64,000 bases of DNA from Cristatella mucedo (GCA_009760855.2 WPIO01000100.1:803501-867500), one strand, 5' to 3'; shown: positions 12,730-23,967, numbered from the stretch's first letter. Numbers and translations: made by a program. The notes: generated by a model from the sequence alone, not told the origin.

Positions 12730-13200
12730 CCTAGCTTATGGGCTGTTTTACTCGTATCCACCAGCCTACCAATTGGACATCCTTGCATATCAAGAATCCT
12801 CTTGCACCACCAGAGACTCGGCTTCCAATCGTCTAGCTGTTCCACTAACTTGAAGTCTTATGGTGATCGGGCACCATGTTGTTCATATGCACCGAAAGTC
12901 TGAAACTCGCTTCCAGCATCTTTTACCACATGCATTACCTTAATCATTTAAGTCAAAGCTGAAGAGGCATCGGTTCCTCTCAGCTCGTCCAGCACTCGAA
13001 CAAGCTTGTCATGTTTGTACCCATACCTTACTTTGTGCATGTTTCAGTGCATGTTATTGAACACGGGCCCTACTAACCGTGACCCTGAGTGTCTTCTTGT
13101 GCACTTTTGCATGCTGGTCTAAGTATGCTACTTGTGTGTTTTTATATGCTTGATACCGTGAATGCCATTTATCATTTAGGTAATGTAATGTAATGCATCT
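12730..13200 (+). mobile_element. Old LINE 3' relic
   Basis: Frame-broken translation shows the LINE C-terminal pattern: SNRLAVPLT, a Gly-Asp-Arg-Ala-like segment, Tyr-Ala-Pro-Lys and FKSKLKRHRFLSA. It ends at GTAATGTAATGTAATG (13182-13197), a pentanucleotide tail. It is more diverged than the A and B copies. Confidence 0.6.
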
Positions 13201-13333
13201 TGATCATCTTGATCCATACCTCCATATTTCAAGCACTAAATAAATGGATGAAATGCCTGCTTTCAAAGATTTCGCAATTAAGTGCAGCATGAACAGAGAG
13301 CCTCCTATCTTGGAGGATGACTATCAGATTCAT

Positions 13334-13410
13334 AATAATAATAATGCACTTGATAAAGCGCCCTCAGATAACTCAATCTCTTCCTAGGCGCTTTACAATT
13401 CATGCAGCGA
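13334..13410 (-). mobile_element. LINE-B 3' tail fragment
   Basis: About 75 nt: ATA repeats, GCACTTGATAAAGCGCCCTC, the hairpin and a short piece of 3' UTR. This is the reverse complement of the tail seen at 7910-7990. It is an extreme 5' truncation. Confidence 0.75.
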
Positions 13411-13547
13411 GAATTCTGGCCACCTAGTACAAGCTTTACTTACTTTGTGAATATACTCTATTGATGAGCTCAAAAATTCTGCAAAAACATTCAGTAGTAC
13501 CAGCAAGCGACTACTAACCTAGGCTTACACTCTCCAATGATTACTGT

Positions 13548-13661
13548 CCTAGTCGGATACTGCTCTAGTCAGATAATTTTCTAATCGAAGAATATTCTAG
13601 AAGGATAATGCTATAATCGGATAATTTTTTTAGTCAGACATTTTTTCAGTAGGATAATGTC
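13548..13661 (+). repeat. Degenerate minisatellite, about 16-bp unit
   Basis: Roughly seven imperfect copies of a CTAGTCGGATAATGCT-like unit run head to tail, with T-runs between some units. Confidence 0.6.
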
Positions 13662-13844
13662 GACCTGAGGCAATAGCCCGAATATCTACTTACTGGGAGG
13701 GCTGCTTTATAAACGAACCCAGCCAGCAAGGCATTCTACAGAAACCGGGAAGCTTAGATGGCGATGTGATGTGACAGCCTAAAATGCCATTCCGTAGAAA
13801 ATAAATGAGACCTGTAGAATCAGCCGTCGTTTACTTTTATGGCG

Positions 13845-14010
13845 CCTCTTGGTCTTAGCTCAGAGGTAGCCTGCTGTCACTGCATGACATAGGTCGTTGG
13901 GTAGGGCTTAAAAGCATGCATCCTTTACTGCAGAATAAAAGCAGTGATACTAGCCGCCAAGGATCTTCTGCCGCTACACAAATCAGGCTATTTTATCAGT
14001 CGCTCTTTAC
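13845..14010 (+). mobile_element. Diverged SINE-2 copy
   Basis: The 3' part (from about 13912) matches the SINE-2 tail: CATCCTTTACTGC, AAGCAGTGATACTAGCCG, ATCTTCTGCCGCTACA and AGGCTATTTTATCAG. The head (TTAGCTCAGAGGTAGCC and onward) is tRNA-like but poorly kept. Confidence 0.5.
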
Positions 14011-15480
14011 TTTAGTACGGAGGGGAAGCCGTAGGTTCGGCAGCGGCCGACCATGGGGTCGCACGAGGCTTGGGACGGCGGCAGGCGTATACCAGACGTC
14101 GCGGCAAAAAAAGCGAATAAAAAATCAGACATACCTTAGCGCCTCTCTTTTTCCCTTTCGAAGCTCTAGACTTAGTGCGGATGAAAAATGACATAGCGGC
14201 AGTTAACACGCACAGCAATTACAGGAACTGCATGGCCTCCCACGTTGGTCAGGTACGTCCTTCACCTTGCAGTCCTCCGTGACGGCATATAGCTGAAACA
14301 GCGCATATAGGCTAAAATTCAAAGATGCATTTCTTTTTTTTAAATTAAACGTAGCGTATTTATTTTGTATGCAGAGAATCTCAAACTTGCTTCTACCACG
14401 ACGACCGTTAGTGTGTCTGGCCGACACCTGTTCGAACTAGACTGTCGCTTCGTATTTTTAGCCCTTGAGTATGTATCTATTTCGCGTCGCTAATAATTAG
14501 GTCGGTTATATTTTTTGCGCTGATACTGCTTCAGTTTGATACCGGCGCGCATCTCGTGGCTGCACTTTGGCAGCACCCGGAAGTTAACGCTGAGCTGGGC
14601 GACCCTCTAGGCGTCTTCCTCTTCTGTGCAGTGCTAAGCAGCCGGTTGGTAGGTACTTGGCAACGCGCTGCAAGGGTTCGTCTTCATCGGCGAAGTTATT
14701 TCTGTACGCGCTGATAGACCTGCGCTGTAGGCGCATCGCTTCTGGACGCAAGCATGCCGTCACTCGGAGGCTGATGCAGCAGGTGCCCTCGTAGAAACCG
14801 GTAGCAGTCGATGCGTCGGTCCAAGGACCACAAGGGCCGTTGACCGATTGGCGGAGTGCTGCCCGCGGCTTGACGGCTTGCTTCCGCCTCCGAGGGGTGC
14901 TCTGCGTCTAAGAAACAAGCCAGCCCTGGCTGCTTCTGTCGCATCGACTGCATGGTCCGGCCTGATCTCTCCGTCTGTATTGTGTTTCGATCGGGTCGGG
15001 TAGTTTTTTTTCTCAACCGACGCACTTATCGGCTGAGCCTGCGCCTACTGCTCCCATCCAGTGCGCAGAGTGCTTGTGAAAGCAGCTGCGAAGAAGTGCG
15101 AAGAGTGCTCTTGTTTGCTAGCACAAGCAGCTAGCGTCTACCAGGAAGAAGTTCCTGCCCAGCTGGTCTCGGTGAATTTCGTGGCAATTAATTAACACTA
15201 GTAAGACATTTGTACTTAATAAACACTAGTAATACATTTGTAAAGCGCCTCAAGAGAACTAAATATTCCCGTGGCAGTTTGCACGTGCTGATAAAAAAGC
15301 CTTTCAGTTGGTTAGTGAGGACATTGGTTAAGGATGGCAGCAGTGTACCGTGTCAGCAAGCATGACCTCGCAAAGAACTATTCGCATGGACGAACCAACA
15401 GCTGCTAGGAACAGTTGGGTTGTGGTTTTTTTATACATCGTTGAATCTGTGGATGTCGTGATGCCAGTCGCTGTCGAGTT
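14010..15480. other. Unassigned, locally GC- and CpG-richer DNA
   Basis: Between about 14510 and 15140 the composition rises in G, C and CpG compared with the flanks. A 109-codon open stretch (14696-15025, minus) and a 60-codon one (14952-15134, plus) overlap there. I recognise neither. A promoter or first exon is possible but unsupported. At 15188-15242 a 25-nt unit containing AACACTAGTAA is imperfectly duplicated, followed by a LINE-tail-like fragment (15238-15275). Confidence 0.3.
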
Positions 15481-15489
15481 CCAGGCATT

Positions 15490-15650
15490 TCACTGGTTTG
15501 GTACCGGCCCAGTGATTAGGTCGATCGCCCCGACCAAGGTCTTGCCGAGTTCGTGGGCTCGAGCCCCGTGGCACATGTGAAGCGGCTGACTAGAGATTGA
15601 GTTCTCTTAAGGCGCCATACAAATGAATTGCATATATATTTTGCATTAGG
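15490..15650 (+). mobile_element. SINE-1 copy
   Basis: The tRNA-like head has an A-box region at about 15495-15520 and B box GGGCTCGAGCCCC at about 15556. Then come GGCACATGTGAAGCGGC and the LINE-B-like tail with AGAGATTGAGTTCTCTTAAG and GGCGCCATACAAATGAATTG. Plus orientation. Confidence 0.78.
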
Positions 15651-15815
15651 CGAATGCAAACTGAAGGCAGGGTCTCCAAAAGTTAGAAGAGTAGGTAGTA
15701 CGATGAGAAGGAGCCCGATTAGGTAGCAGTTCGATGTGGTAGGCCCGAGTGCTAGAGAATGAATCTGAAAGTGAGTGACAGAACCCTGAAATCTTAGTGC
15801 TGTTGCTGCTGAAGC
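15650..15815 (-). mobile_element. Old LINE-B-like relic
   Basis: Ordered short matches to the minus copy at 58500-58670: GGTCTCCAAA, GTAGTACGATG, GCTAGAGAATGAA, AAAGTGAGTGACA and CCTGAAATC. Heavily diverged. It abuts the SINE-1 tail. Confidence 0.55.
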
Positions 15816-16880
15816 TGACCTAAAGCAATAGTGCTGATTGGTTTTCCATTATTGGTACCGTGTGAATTCTAGCACGGCAGTTGGCTAGTTTGCTTGGCTG
15901 ACTGGGGTTTGACAGGTACCTGCTGTGCTTGAATAGCCCTATCCTGACCCCTTCGGTCCTGCTATCGGACAGGATCAGCCTGCTCGGAGCTGTTGCCAAG
16001 GCGACAGCTCTTCTTCCCTTTCTGCATCAGTAGACATGACAGCCACTGGTGGCCCTGTTCTGCTGAAGCCATGCTGCAGCTCGGTGCATCCCTTCTGCCT
16101 CTTGATCAGTCAAGTGATTAGCTGGATGTTGTTGATTTTTTCGTCCAGCTGTTGCTCCCCCAACAAATGTCTCACTACCAGCTGCCACTCGGATACCGAT
16201 AGCTCTAGCCACCGATGGCTGCCCCAAGCCTGCTATGTATGCATTTCGTTTTGTGAGAGTAAGAGCCGAGAAGTAGATGTACACATCGCTCGTGCCGCTG
16301 CTTCTCCTGGTCATTTTGATTTTCACCATTGTTTTTGAGCCTCTTTGTCGACTCGAGTGGGTGTGCCCAACGAACTCTCTACTCTATGTTTGGGCATTTT
16401 CGCGGGTTCAGCTGTTCTTCCACGGCCTCCAACGACACGTTGATTGGTTCTGGCTGGCCAAAGGATGACTGGACAAAGGACCAACTACGAATCCCGAAGG
16501 TACCAGCCTTAGATGACAAGGATGATAAGTGGACCAGTTCGTGCCTACTGTTTTCCTGGGCAATCGCAAGCAGTTTTGCACGCTGACCCAAGAGGGGGTC
16601 CTTGCTAAAAGCAAATCTTGGTGTGTCCAAATTAGCATTTACTGGTGATCGTAGAGACTGCCGATTGCCTCAAATGGGATGGCTCACATTGAGCTCTGTT
16701 AGTTGCTTAATCTAAGTATATGTTATCGTTAGCCATAGACAAATGACCCCAGTTCATTTATATTTCTCTCAGAAATACTACCCCACTCTTTTGCGGTAAG
16801 CGGCATCGGCAACATTTACAAAGGTGAGTGGTCACTGGCTCCAGTGTCCAACTGGCAGCAGTCTCCATATTGAACTATTA
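15815..16880. other. Unassigned; long open stretches on both strands
   Basis: Minus-strand open stretches at 16027-16329 (100 codons) and 16379-16630 (83 codons) and overlapping plus-strand ones are protein-like in composition but unrecognised. They lie in different frames. I could not place splice sites that join them. Confidence 0.2.
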
Positions 16881-16884
16881 TAAC

Positions 16885-16916
16885 TAACTTATAACTTAAC
16901 TATAACTATATTATAG

Positions 16917-16964
<48 letters not shown>

Positions 16965-16996
16965 CTATAATATAGTTATAGTTAAGTTATAAGTTA
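16885..16996. repeat. Perfect 112-bp AT-rich palindrome
   Basis: Left arm 16885-16920 and right arm 16961-16996 are exact reverse complements (36 bp). The 40-bp centre is a TA-repeat that is itself self-complementary, so the whole 112 bp is one perfect palindrome able to form a hairpin or cruciform. Confidence 0.95.
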
Positions 16997-17033
16997 CTAT
17001 AACTATACTATACTATAACTATACTATATTAGT

Positions 17034-17093
17034 TAATATAATAATGCAAAATATAATATATATATATATATTATATTTTGCATTATTATATTA
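17034..17093. repeat. Perfect 60-bp AT-rich palindrome
   Basis: The sequence from 17034 to 17093 equals its own reverse complement. The arms carry TAATGCAAAATATAATA and its complement around a TA-repeat centre. It lies 38 bp after the 112-bp palindrome, separated by CTATA-type repeats. Confidence 0.93.
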
Positions 17094-17574
17094 TATTATA
17101 TTGCATTAGTGAGCACGTCAGTATACTCAGAGCCTGTGGATTTGCTTGGTGCTTTAAGTATTATCATGAGATGCTCACGAGATGCCTGCAACACATCACG
17201 TATCCTTTGGTACGTTAGAGTGGTGATGTCGCGTGCGCAACCAGAATTTGATGTAGCTGTTCAGCTCCTCATTTTCTTCATCGGCTGCAACCAGTATTAA
17301 ACATTAAAGGAGGGCATCGTTTTTATAATGCTGAAGGCTGGTAGTGAGTCGTCTGCTGTTTGCTGCCAAGTGCCGGTAGTGACACGCCCCTTCAAATTAA
17401 CCCGAAACCCTTCACAGACCGCGCCATCAGTTCCTATGCTCCTCCCAAAGCCTGCAACTTGGTGCCCACTGATGCATAAATCAGGACATCCCCTGACTAG
17501 ACGCCATACAATTACAAGGTAGCAGAAAACTCAAACTTCATGCTTCCCATGGCAGTTGCTCCATCCCTGCGAAT

Positions 17575-17735
17575 TATCTAATTAAAAGGCTAGCTGATTT
17601 AGCAGCCTCATTTATTTAGTGGCAAAGGAGCCTCTGTCTCTGTCACCAGCGCTTGCAGCCGGTAATACATGATTGCCTGCTGCTGGACTCGAACCCATGA
17701 CCTTTGTCGCAAATTGCCTGCATGTGGTTACTGCA
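17575..17735 (-). mobile_element. Diverged SINE-2 copy
   Basis: Minus orientation. It shows CTAGCTGATTTAGCAGCCTC, AAGGAGCC, CACCAGCGCTTGCAG and then TGGACTCGAACCCATGACC (B-box region), in the same order as the copy at 45081-45270. Confidence 0.65.
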
Positions 17736-18720
17736 ACTGTGTACGCTGTATCTCTAATCAAGTGTCTTTTACAGCATAAGTAATGTGCCCAGATAGATGT
17801 TCATTTTTCCGTGCTGCTTTACGAATGTTGTATTGCTATATTGTATTGCTATATTAGTTATATTAATACTGTAATTGAATGTGCTTGTAATTGACCTGCC
17901 AGCATAATCAGTTGAGAAACTAGGATGGGGGGCAGAAGGCAGAGGGCAGCTCCTTCCAGGAATCACCATATTGTGACCAGCAGTTCTGTGGCTGCCCGCA
18001 AACGGAAACGGTGAGGGTTGTATCAGTACTTCGTTGCATTAGTCAGAGTTTACTAATGCGCGAAGTAGGAGCAGGGGTTAAGTTATCCTAGATCCTCTGA
18101 AACCTCTTTTACAAGTTCAAAACTTTTTCTCACCTTAGTTTACTCATATGACCTTTATGTGACTGTCTATATGTATTTCATATATAATACCTTCCTGGCC
18201 TATCGTCTGAATAGAGAATTCGATCATACTAAGTCCTTTTGCTAAACCTGTCAGCTACATTCCAGCAGTATGCAGCTCTGTCAGCTGCCGACTCCCTAAG
18301 TGGCAGCGTGAGAACCATTTCCCGAATTGCCGTGGCTGAATTGTGAATTAAACTTCTTAAGTTCATTTGCTAGAATAGAATGCCCCTGTGATTGCCACAG
18401 CCAGCCAAGCGCTACATAGATTTGAAATTATATGTGGACTTTTGCTAATGATAGTAACTTACTCATTGCCTGTGGACTCGCTTCACTTAGTCAAAGTAGA
18501 ATTACACTACTCCAGGAAGTACTGGTCACCATCTCGCCGCGTGACGAAGGAAAGCAAGGACGTACAGAGTTTCTTGTTTTAATTAGTAGAGATAATAATA
18601 ATGTTTAATGTTGTATGTTTGTAAAGCCCCTAAGAGATTTGCTTCAGGAGTAAGTGTTTCTCATGGATAAGCCAGAGCAAGAAAATTAAGGGCGCTGCAA
18701 TATAGAGACAGTTAATATGA
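17735..18720. other. No clear feature
   Basis: Unique-looking DNA. A LINE/SINE-tail-like remnant, GTAAAGCCCCTAAGAGATTT, sits near 18621. Short open stretches are not recognised. Confidence 0.35.
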
Positions 18721-18721
18721 G

Positions 18722-18843
<122 letters not shown>

Positions 18844-19419
18844 ACCCATGCGTGCATGTGTCTGATAGTTGGGTGTGACCGTGTTGATAGCACCAGTTGG
18901 TTGATAAATTAGTTCGAAAAAACGAGGCTACTTGGTAAATTAAGAGAGAAAGTGTGATCGTATGAACAGGATTTAAGAATAGCCCGGTAGTTGCCTTCAG
19001 AGCAGCAGCCTTGGTTACTAGCAGAGGTCCTCGCAGCTGAAAGGAGGCCTGCTTTCACTTGGACGCAGTGGAAGAGCAGCATCCCCGGGCAATGATGGAT
19101 GCCACACCGAACTGCTGCCGATCACAAAGAGATCCGATCGTAACCCCTCCACATAGTAAGTGCACCTTCGATGCAGCATAGCATCAGCCAGTTGCGTACA
19201 CACATCCCCAGAGTTGCTGATCTTGTCGAGCCTTGGTTATGAGAAGCTAGTTGGGGGGATAGGTGAGCCTGCTTTTTTTTGTATCCCTATCCGGTATTTT
19301 GTCCCTACGTCGTGATCGTCTAGTCTTCCAAGAGTAAGCAGAACATGCTGAACATGGCTGCTACTGCCCGAAAGAAGCAGCGCTTTCACTGCTGAGATCC
19401 TATTTACTGCCTCCGCTTG

Positions 19420-19636
19420 AATGTAATGTATATCCGTCTGTAACTCCACAAAGTCATTAAGACCATGTGGGTGTTACACAGGAGAGTTTTGTATAGCGCA
19501 CCCACAGCCTAACCAGCTTTCGGTACGCATTCGGTAGCCAACAGACTTCGTCTCACGAAACGAAGAGAAAGTGTGAAGCATAGCAGAGTCAGGAGAGCAG
19601 TTGAGGTAGTGAGTAGCATAGAAGTAGCAGCTCAAA
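19420..19636 (-). mobile_element. LINE-A 3' end
   Basis: Minus orientation. It starts with ATGTAATGTA (the tail), then TCCGTCTGTAACTCCACAAA and the 3' UTR, and ends within the last ORF codons (AGTAGCAGCTCA). It is about 215 nt and severely 5' truncated. Confidence 0.85.
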
Positions 19637-19639
19637 GTC

Positions 19640-20300
19640 GCTGGAAGGAGTCAGTGGTAAAACTACAGCTATGGCTTGTCCCGTTTGGATGTCGTGAAGT
19701 ATGTGATTTGGAGGGCTATACTACTGCGAGTTACAGGCATGCTGTGGTGTTGAAGGATGTGTGTTACTGCTTCGCCAGGATTGCACGTAAACTTTTTGTT
19801 TTAGATATCTTAACACTGCAGTCTTTATATTTTCAAGACCTCTCCAGGTAAGCTTTCATTCGTGTACTGCCATTCCTTGTTGTGACATGTGCTGTTGCAA
19901 AAGTTATTTCTGCTTACTTCTCCAGCCCAGTTTAGAATGGTGATAATTAAGATGTCTCATGTACAGCATCCAAGATAACTGAGTCTCTATTTGGGTGAAC
20001 CAAAGAGGGCAGATGAATCAGAAACCATACAAACGTCATCGTCAAAGCAAAATGACCTGCCTATAGGGCAGCTAGCTGTAGTGCCCAAGTGTGGTGGGGC
20101 TAGCTAGAGGATGCCTGTGCTAAGGTGGCAGTGTACGAGTGGTACACTGAGTCTCTCATGTAAGCAAGCATACATTTTAATTCTAGTAAAGGATTTTTCC
20201 AGGGCATGTCGACCGGCTGCAATTCAGCAGCATACATTGGCAGTCGGCATGTCAGGGCGACCAGATAATAATTTCCAACTGTGCCTTACCTGATATATGT
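19640..20300. other. No clear feature
   Basis: No repeat or exon could be supported. Confidence 0.3.
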
Positions 20301-20305
20301 ATGTG

Positions 20306-20307
<2 letters not shown>

Positions 20308-20341
<34 letters not shown>
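20308..20341. repeat. (TA)n microsatellite
   Basis: About 17 TA units. Confidence 0.95.
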
Positions 20342-20504
20342 TTGCAGTATGGCTGCTGTGTCTGTAGTCGTTAGGATAATCAAAGGGTTTTCTATTGTGC
20401 GAGGCATACTAAAGTTATGCAAAGCCTGTGAAAATATAAATTGGCAGCCCAAAAACAAACACGTGGTAGTTTAGTGGTGTCGGCCTTTGAGTATTTGTTG
20501 TGAC

Positions 20505-20720
20505 CCCCCCCCCCTCCTCTTTTCTGGCCAGGCATATAGTCTACAGCCTCTGCTGTAGCACATTCTGCTGAGCTTGAGCTTCTACTGGAAAGATTGGTTA
20601 CTGGTGTAGGCCAAGTACCTGCCTCAGCTGCCTGTCGATATTGTTCCATAGTTGTTCTATGGGATTCCAATCAGACGATTGGGCCACTGCACCAGCACCA
20701 AATGAGGATTCGTCAAAATA
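20505..20720 (-). pseudogene. Tc1/mariner transposase C-terminal relic
   Basis: Minus strand reads VAQSSDWNPIEQLWNNIDRQ, matching the Tc1-type motif around the third catalytic residue (SPDLNPIEHLW). Then LRQVLGLHQ, a stop, and EAQAQQNVLQQRL as in the transposase C terminus. Stops break the frame. No upstream catalytic region is attached. Confidence 0.72.
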
Positions 20721-20744
20721 CTTCTCTGTCAATAGATCTGTGTA

Positions 20745-20790
20745 TTTGTGTGTGTGTGTGTGTGCGCGCGCGCGTGTGCGCACATACATA
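20745..20790 (+). repeat. (TG)n/(CG)n microsatellite
   Basis: TG repeats switch to a GCGCGCGCG run and back to TGTGCGCAC within about 45 bp. The CG block is unusual in a genome where CpG decays. Confidence 0.85.
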
Positions 20791-21033
20791 CAATTGTGTG
20801 GCGGGTGGGGTGGGGTGGCACAAGCGTTGAGAATCTTAATCCAGTCAGCTGCAGGTGCTCTGAGCCTAACCACCTGCTGCATGGTGCGCTGGTGCTGCTT
20901 TAGCAGGAGGTGGGCACTGTAAGTTCTGAGTTGGGCTTTTGTTGTTAAATAGGCTGAAAATTTTCGGTCTGCATTGATCTCGAATGAAGTAAGTAAGAAA
21001 AAAAACCTAAAGGTTAGCGGATGCAATGCCTCA

Positions 21034-21270
21034 GTTATCTAGTGGCAGAAGAGCCTTAATGGCTTACTGCATATGTTTGAAGTGCTTAGAAAGAGATTAA
21101 GCTCTCTGAGGGTGCTATGCAAATGTATTATAGTATTATTATTGTGGCTATCAACCTGCTTGCAAGGAACTGTAAATAATAGCCTGCTACTGAAGGGCGA
21201 GAACCTGCGACCCGGGTCGTGAAGTGCTAGCGCCTTACCCCCTAGGCTGTCTGCAGGCACCATAACTCAT
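21034..21270 (-). mobile_element. SINE-2 copy interrupted by a LINE-B tail
   Basis: SINE-2 tail pieces (AGTGGCAGAAGAGCC, then after the interruption GCTATCAACCTGCTTGCAAG) and head (GAGAACCTGCGACCCGGGTCGTGAAG, GCGCCTTACC, CTAGG) are in minus orientation. The intervening 21075-21147 is a plus-strand LINE-B-type tail with AAGAGATTAAGCTCTCTGAG and an ATTATTATT end. Confidence 0.65.
21075..21147 (+). mobile_element. LINE-B-type tail inserted in a SINE-2
   Basis: About 73 nt comprising only the hairpin (AGTGCTTAGAAAGAGATTAA through GAGGGTGCTAT) and a short TATTATTATT tail. Opposite orientation to the SINE that contains it. Confidence 0.65.
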
Positions 21271-21660
21271 TCCAGTTAATCCTGCAGTACTAGGACGTGG
21301 CTTCACTTGCAACATACGTGACGTCTGCTGTGGCTTCTTTGCATGGGCTTTCTTTCTACAGTTTTCCTCCTCCCTTGGTCAGCCTATCAGAGGAGGGCAG
21401 CTCCTAGCATTTGTGAGCTGTATTTGTGACTAATTATGTCTGTAGCCCCTTGAGGTATTTTTCCCTTATGAGTCAGAGTGCACAGGCCACCGGTGTATGT
21501 GAATCGCTTGGCCACTATCTTATCTGTCGTGACGATGCCCGCTCATTCTTAGCTAGCGCATTACGTGCAGCTGAAACTCGGTTAGCTTCACTGACTTCCT
21601 TGACAGCTTTGTATTCTTCGATTAGTCGGCTTTGTATTCCCAACTAGTCAGCAGCTCCAG
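21270..21660. other. No clear feature
   Basis: A 73-codon open stretch at 21426-21647 is unrecognised. Nothing else seen. Confidence 0.3.
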
Positions 21661-21661
21661 A

Positions 21662-22550
21662 GAGGTAATGTAATACAATGTATCTCTTGTCTGTTACTCC
21701 ACAAAGCCACAAAGACTATGTGGGTGTTACTCAGGAGAGTTTTGTATGGCATACTCACAGCTGAAACGGCTTTCTGTATGCATTCGGTAGCCAACAGACT
21801 TCATCTCATGCAACAAAGAGAAAGTGAGAAGCATAGCTAAGTCAGAAGGGCAGTTGAGTTAGTAGGTAGCTTGGAAGTAGCAGTTCAGAACGGCTGGAAA
21901 AAATGTGCCAATGTCGGCAGCAGGATAGTAGTTGTCGTTGCGTAAGAATCGTGGAAGCGAGTTCCACAGTCTAGGACTTGCAGAGCTAAAGCTGCTGTCG
22001 CCAACGATCTTTAAGCGGAAGAATGGAACAGCTAATTTATTTCCCACACAGGACCTGAGGGCGCGAACAGGCTGAAACTGACACAGCAGTTCAGCTAGGT
22101 AATAATAATAATAATAATGCACTTGATATACCGCCCTCAGGCAACTCAATCGCTCTCTCTAGGCGCTTTACATTTGCTGCAAAGGAAATGCAATTGAATG
22201 GTGAGTATTATCATACTTGATAAACAAACCAAATGAATAACCTGGTTAGGGTGACATGCACAGGGTCAGCATGCAAATATGGTTAGTGGACGATGGAGCC
22301 AAGCCGTGGCGGGCCTTGTGGGTCAGCATAAGAACTTTGCTCTGTATCCGTTGCTCAACCGGCATCCATCATAGCTCTTTTTCTTTTTCTTTTATTTAGC
22401 AAAGGAGGCATGTGGTCAAATCTCTGGAACTTGAAGACTAGCCTTGCAGCCATATTCATAGTCAGCTGCAGTGGCCTAGTTGCTTTCTTTGGTAGCCCAG
22501 CCAAAAGGGAATTACAATAATCAAGCCAAGACAGAACTAAGGAGCTAGTT
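21662..22550 (-). mobile_element. LINE-A copy split by a LINE-B tail
   Basis: Minus orientation. 21662-22097 holds the ATTAC-type tail, 3' UTR and last codons (GPRLWNSL equivalent as SPRLWNSLPRFL). It breaks at CAGTTCAGCTAGGT, and family A sequence resumes at about 22295 with GAGCCAAGCCGTGGCGGGCC and runs to about 22550. The interruption is a LINE-B 3' end in the same orientation. Confidence 0.85.
22098..22294 (-). mobile_element. LINE-B 3' end inserted in LINE-A
   Basis: An AAT-repeat tail, GCACTTGATATACCGCCCTC, the hairpin region with a CTCTCTCT expansion, then the family B 3' UTR through GACATGCACAGGGTCAGCAT. About 195 nt. Confidence 0.85.
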
Positions 22551-23960
22551 ACTAATCTCTAATCCAGGTGCTTTGCAAGTCGATGCCTCAGAACCAATAA
22601 CGATGGGGCTAGTTACGCACACTGCATTAACTATACAAAGGATCAAGTCAGGAAACGTAAACCATTTATAATGCTGTATCCAGAATGCTAAAGCGAACGT
22701 GAGAAATTCATGATCGCTGCTTAGTGAGACCTCTGGAACCTGCACTAAATCTAGAGGTAACGTCTCCGAGCTCCATCATAGAGTTATGAACTGTTTTTTG
22801 GTCAGGTCGGCAGCTCCTCGATTGTGTCCGTATACCCCGGCACCTGTAGGCTTGGCAGATTAAATGACCGGAAATCATTCTTGTACTGTCCCTAAGTGGA
22901 ATCCGCTATTTAAACGAGTACCACAGACGTGCGGAGGTGGGAGTTCAATCCATCCTAACCCCCAGTGCGAAAGTGGCAGTTTTACTCTCGCGAGATTCGT
23001 CACCATCAGCTGTAGCTGCTGCCCGAGTTTTGTGTCCTGTCTTGTATGCTGCAGCGTGGCCAGTCCCAGTGTGTGCCACGGGGTTCTAGTTGGCAGTTTC
23101 CGGTCTAGTTTAGTCTTTATCAGCTAGCTGTCTCGTCAGTGACTTTCTGCATGAACCAGTGGTATTCTTCTCAATCTGTTCTGGTATCTGCAACCCCAAG
23201 TGGTTTCTAGTAAATCCAAAACCTCCGAACAGCAGATGAATAAAAAAGCACCCGGGTGACGGGTTGACGAGTTGCAATTAGTGCTGAGGCTGCCAGGGGA
23301 TTCGTTTCAAGCTGCTAATTTAATATATATCAGAAATGCTTGCTGCTAGCGCCGTACAAATCAGGCTTACTTAGAAGTTATGTGGATCATTTTCGTTGGA
23401 CTGTTTAGCCGTACGGCCACGTGCCGTGCTTGCATTATGATATGCAGCAGTTTTAGTAGCTGATTGGAAGAATGTCCATCGTCTGTGCTCGTCATTGGGG
23501 CCTCGAGGCGGACTTTATTGGATCAAATGCAAAAAAATACTCAACTTATCAGAGGTCTCATCGGTCTGTTCAGTACGTCGGGCGTTCTCCCCCCCCCCCC
23601 CCGACTCAATTTTTCAGGCTGTGAGACCAGATCTTCTCTGATCTGCTGCTTCACACACCTTCGAGGTATTCGTCGTCAGCATTCGGAAGCACCGCAGTGT
23701 GCGTCTGACCTTGCCTGCTGTCTGCTTAGGCTCGGCGCTGCGTGGGGGGGGGAATTCGATGAGGGTCTCCCAGTCAGGATGCATCGACGCCAACGTCTAT
23801 GCCCATCGTTTATTGGCTGTTCGTGAGCATTTATTTCTTTCTTTCTGGCAGCAGCTCCGTCCGTCTGCAGGCCCATCATCCCTTACTGCCGGGGAGCCGG
23901 TGGTGGGCGCTGGAGGAGCGGTCTTGTCAGAGTCCTTCTCTTTCTGCTGTCATAGAGGCT
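22550..23960. other. No clear feature
   Basis: Contains C- and G-runs (23588-23602, 23744-23752). Open stretches of 87-120 codons at 22864-23127 and 23464-23826 are unrecognised. A 5' non-coding PAK exon could lie here or further downstream before 25.4 kb; none was identified. Confidence 0.3.
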
Positions 23961-23967
23961 GCGACTA

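Noticed and set aside
15420-15435. Transcription terminator-like T-runs
   Set aside because: Isolated T-runs here and elsewhere have no associated RNA polymerase III gene, except the one after the SINE-2 at 24143.
16027-16638. A host gene on the minus strand
   Set aside because: Open frames look protein-like, but I found no motif, and no splice sites that join the two frames. Kept only as unassigned.
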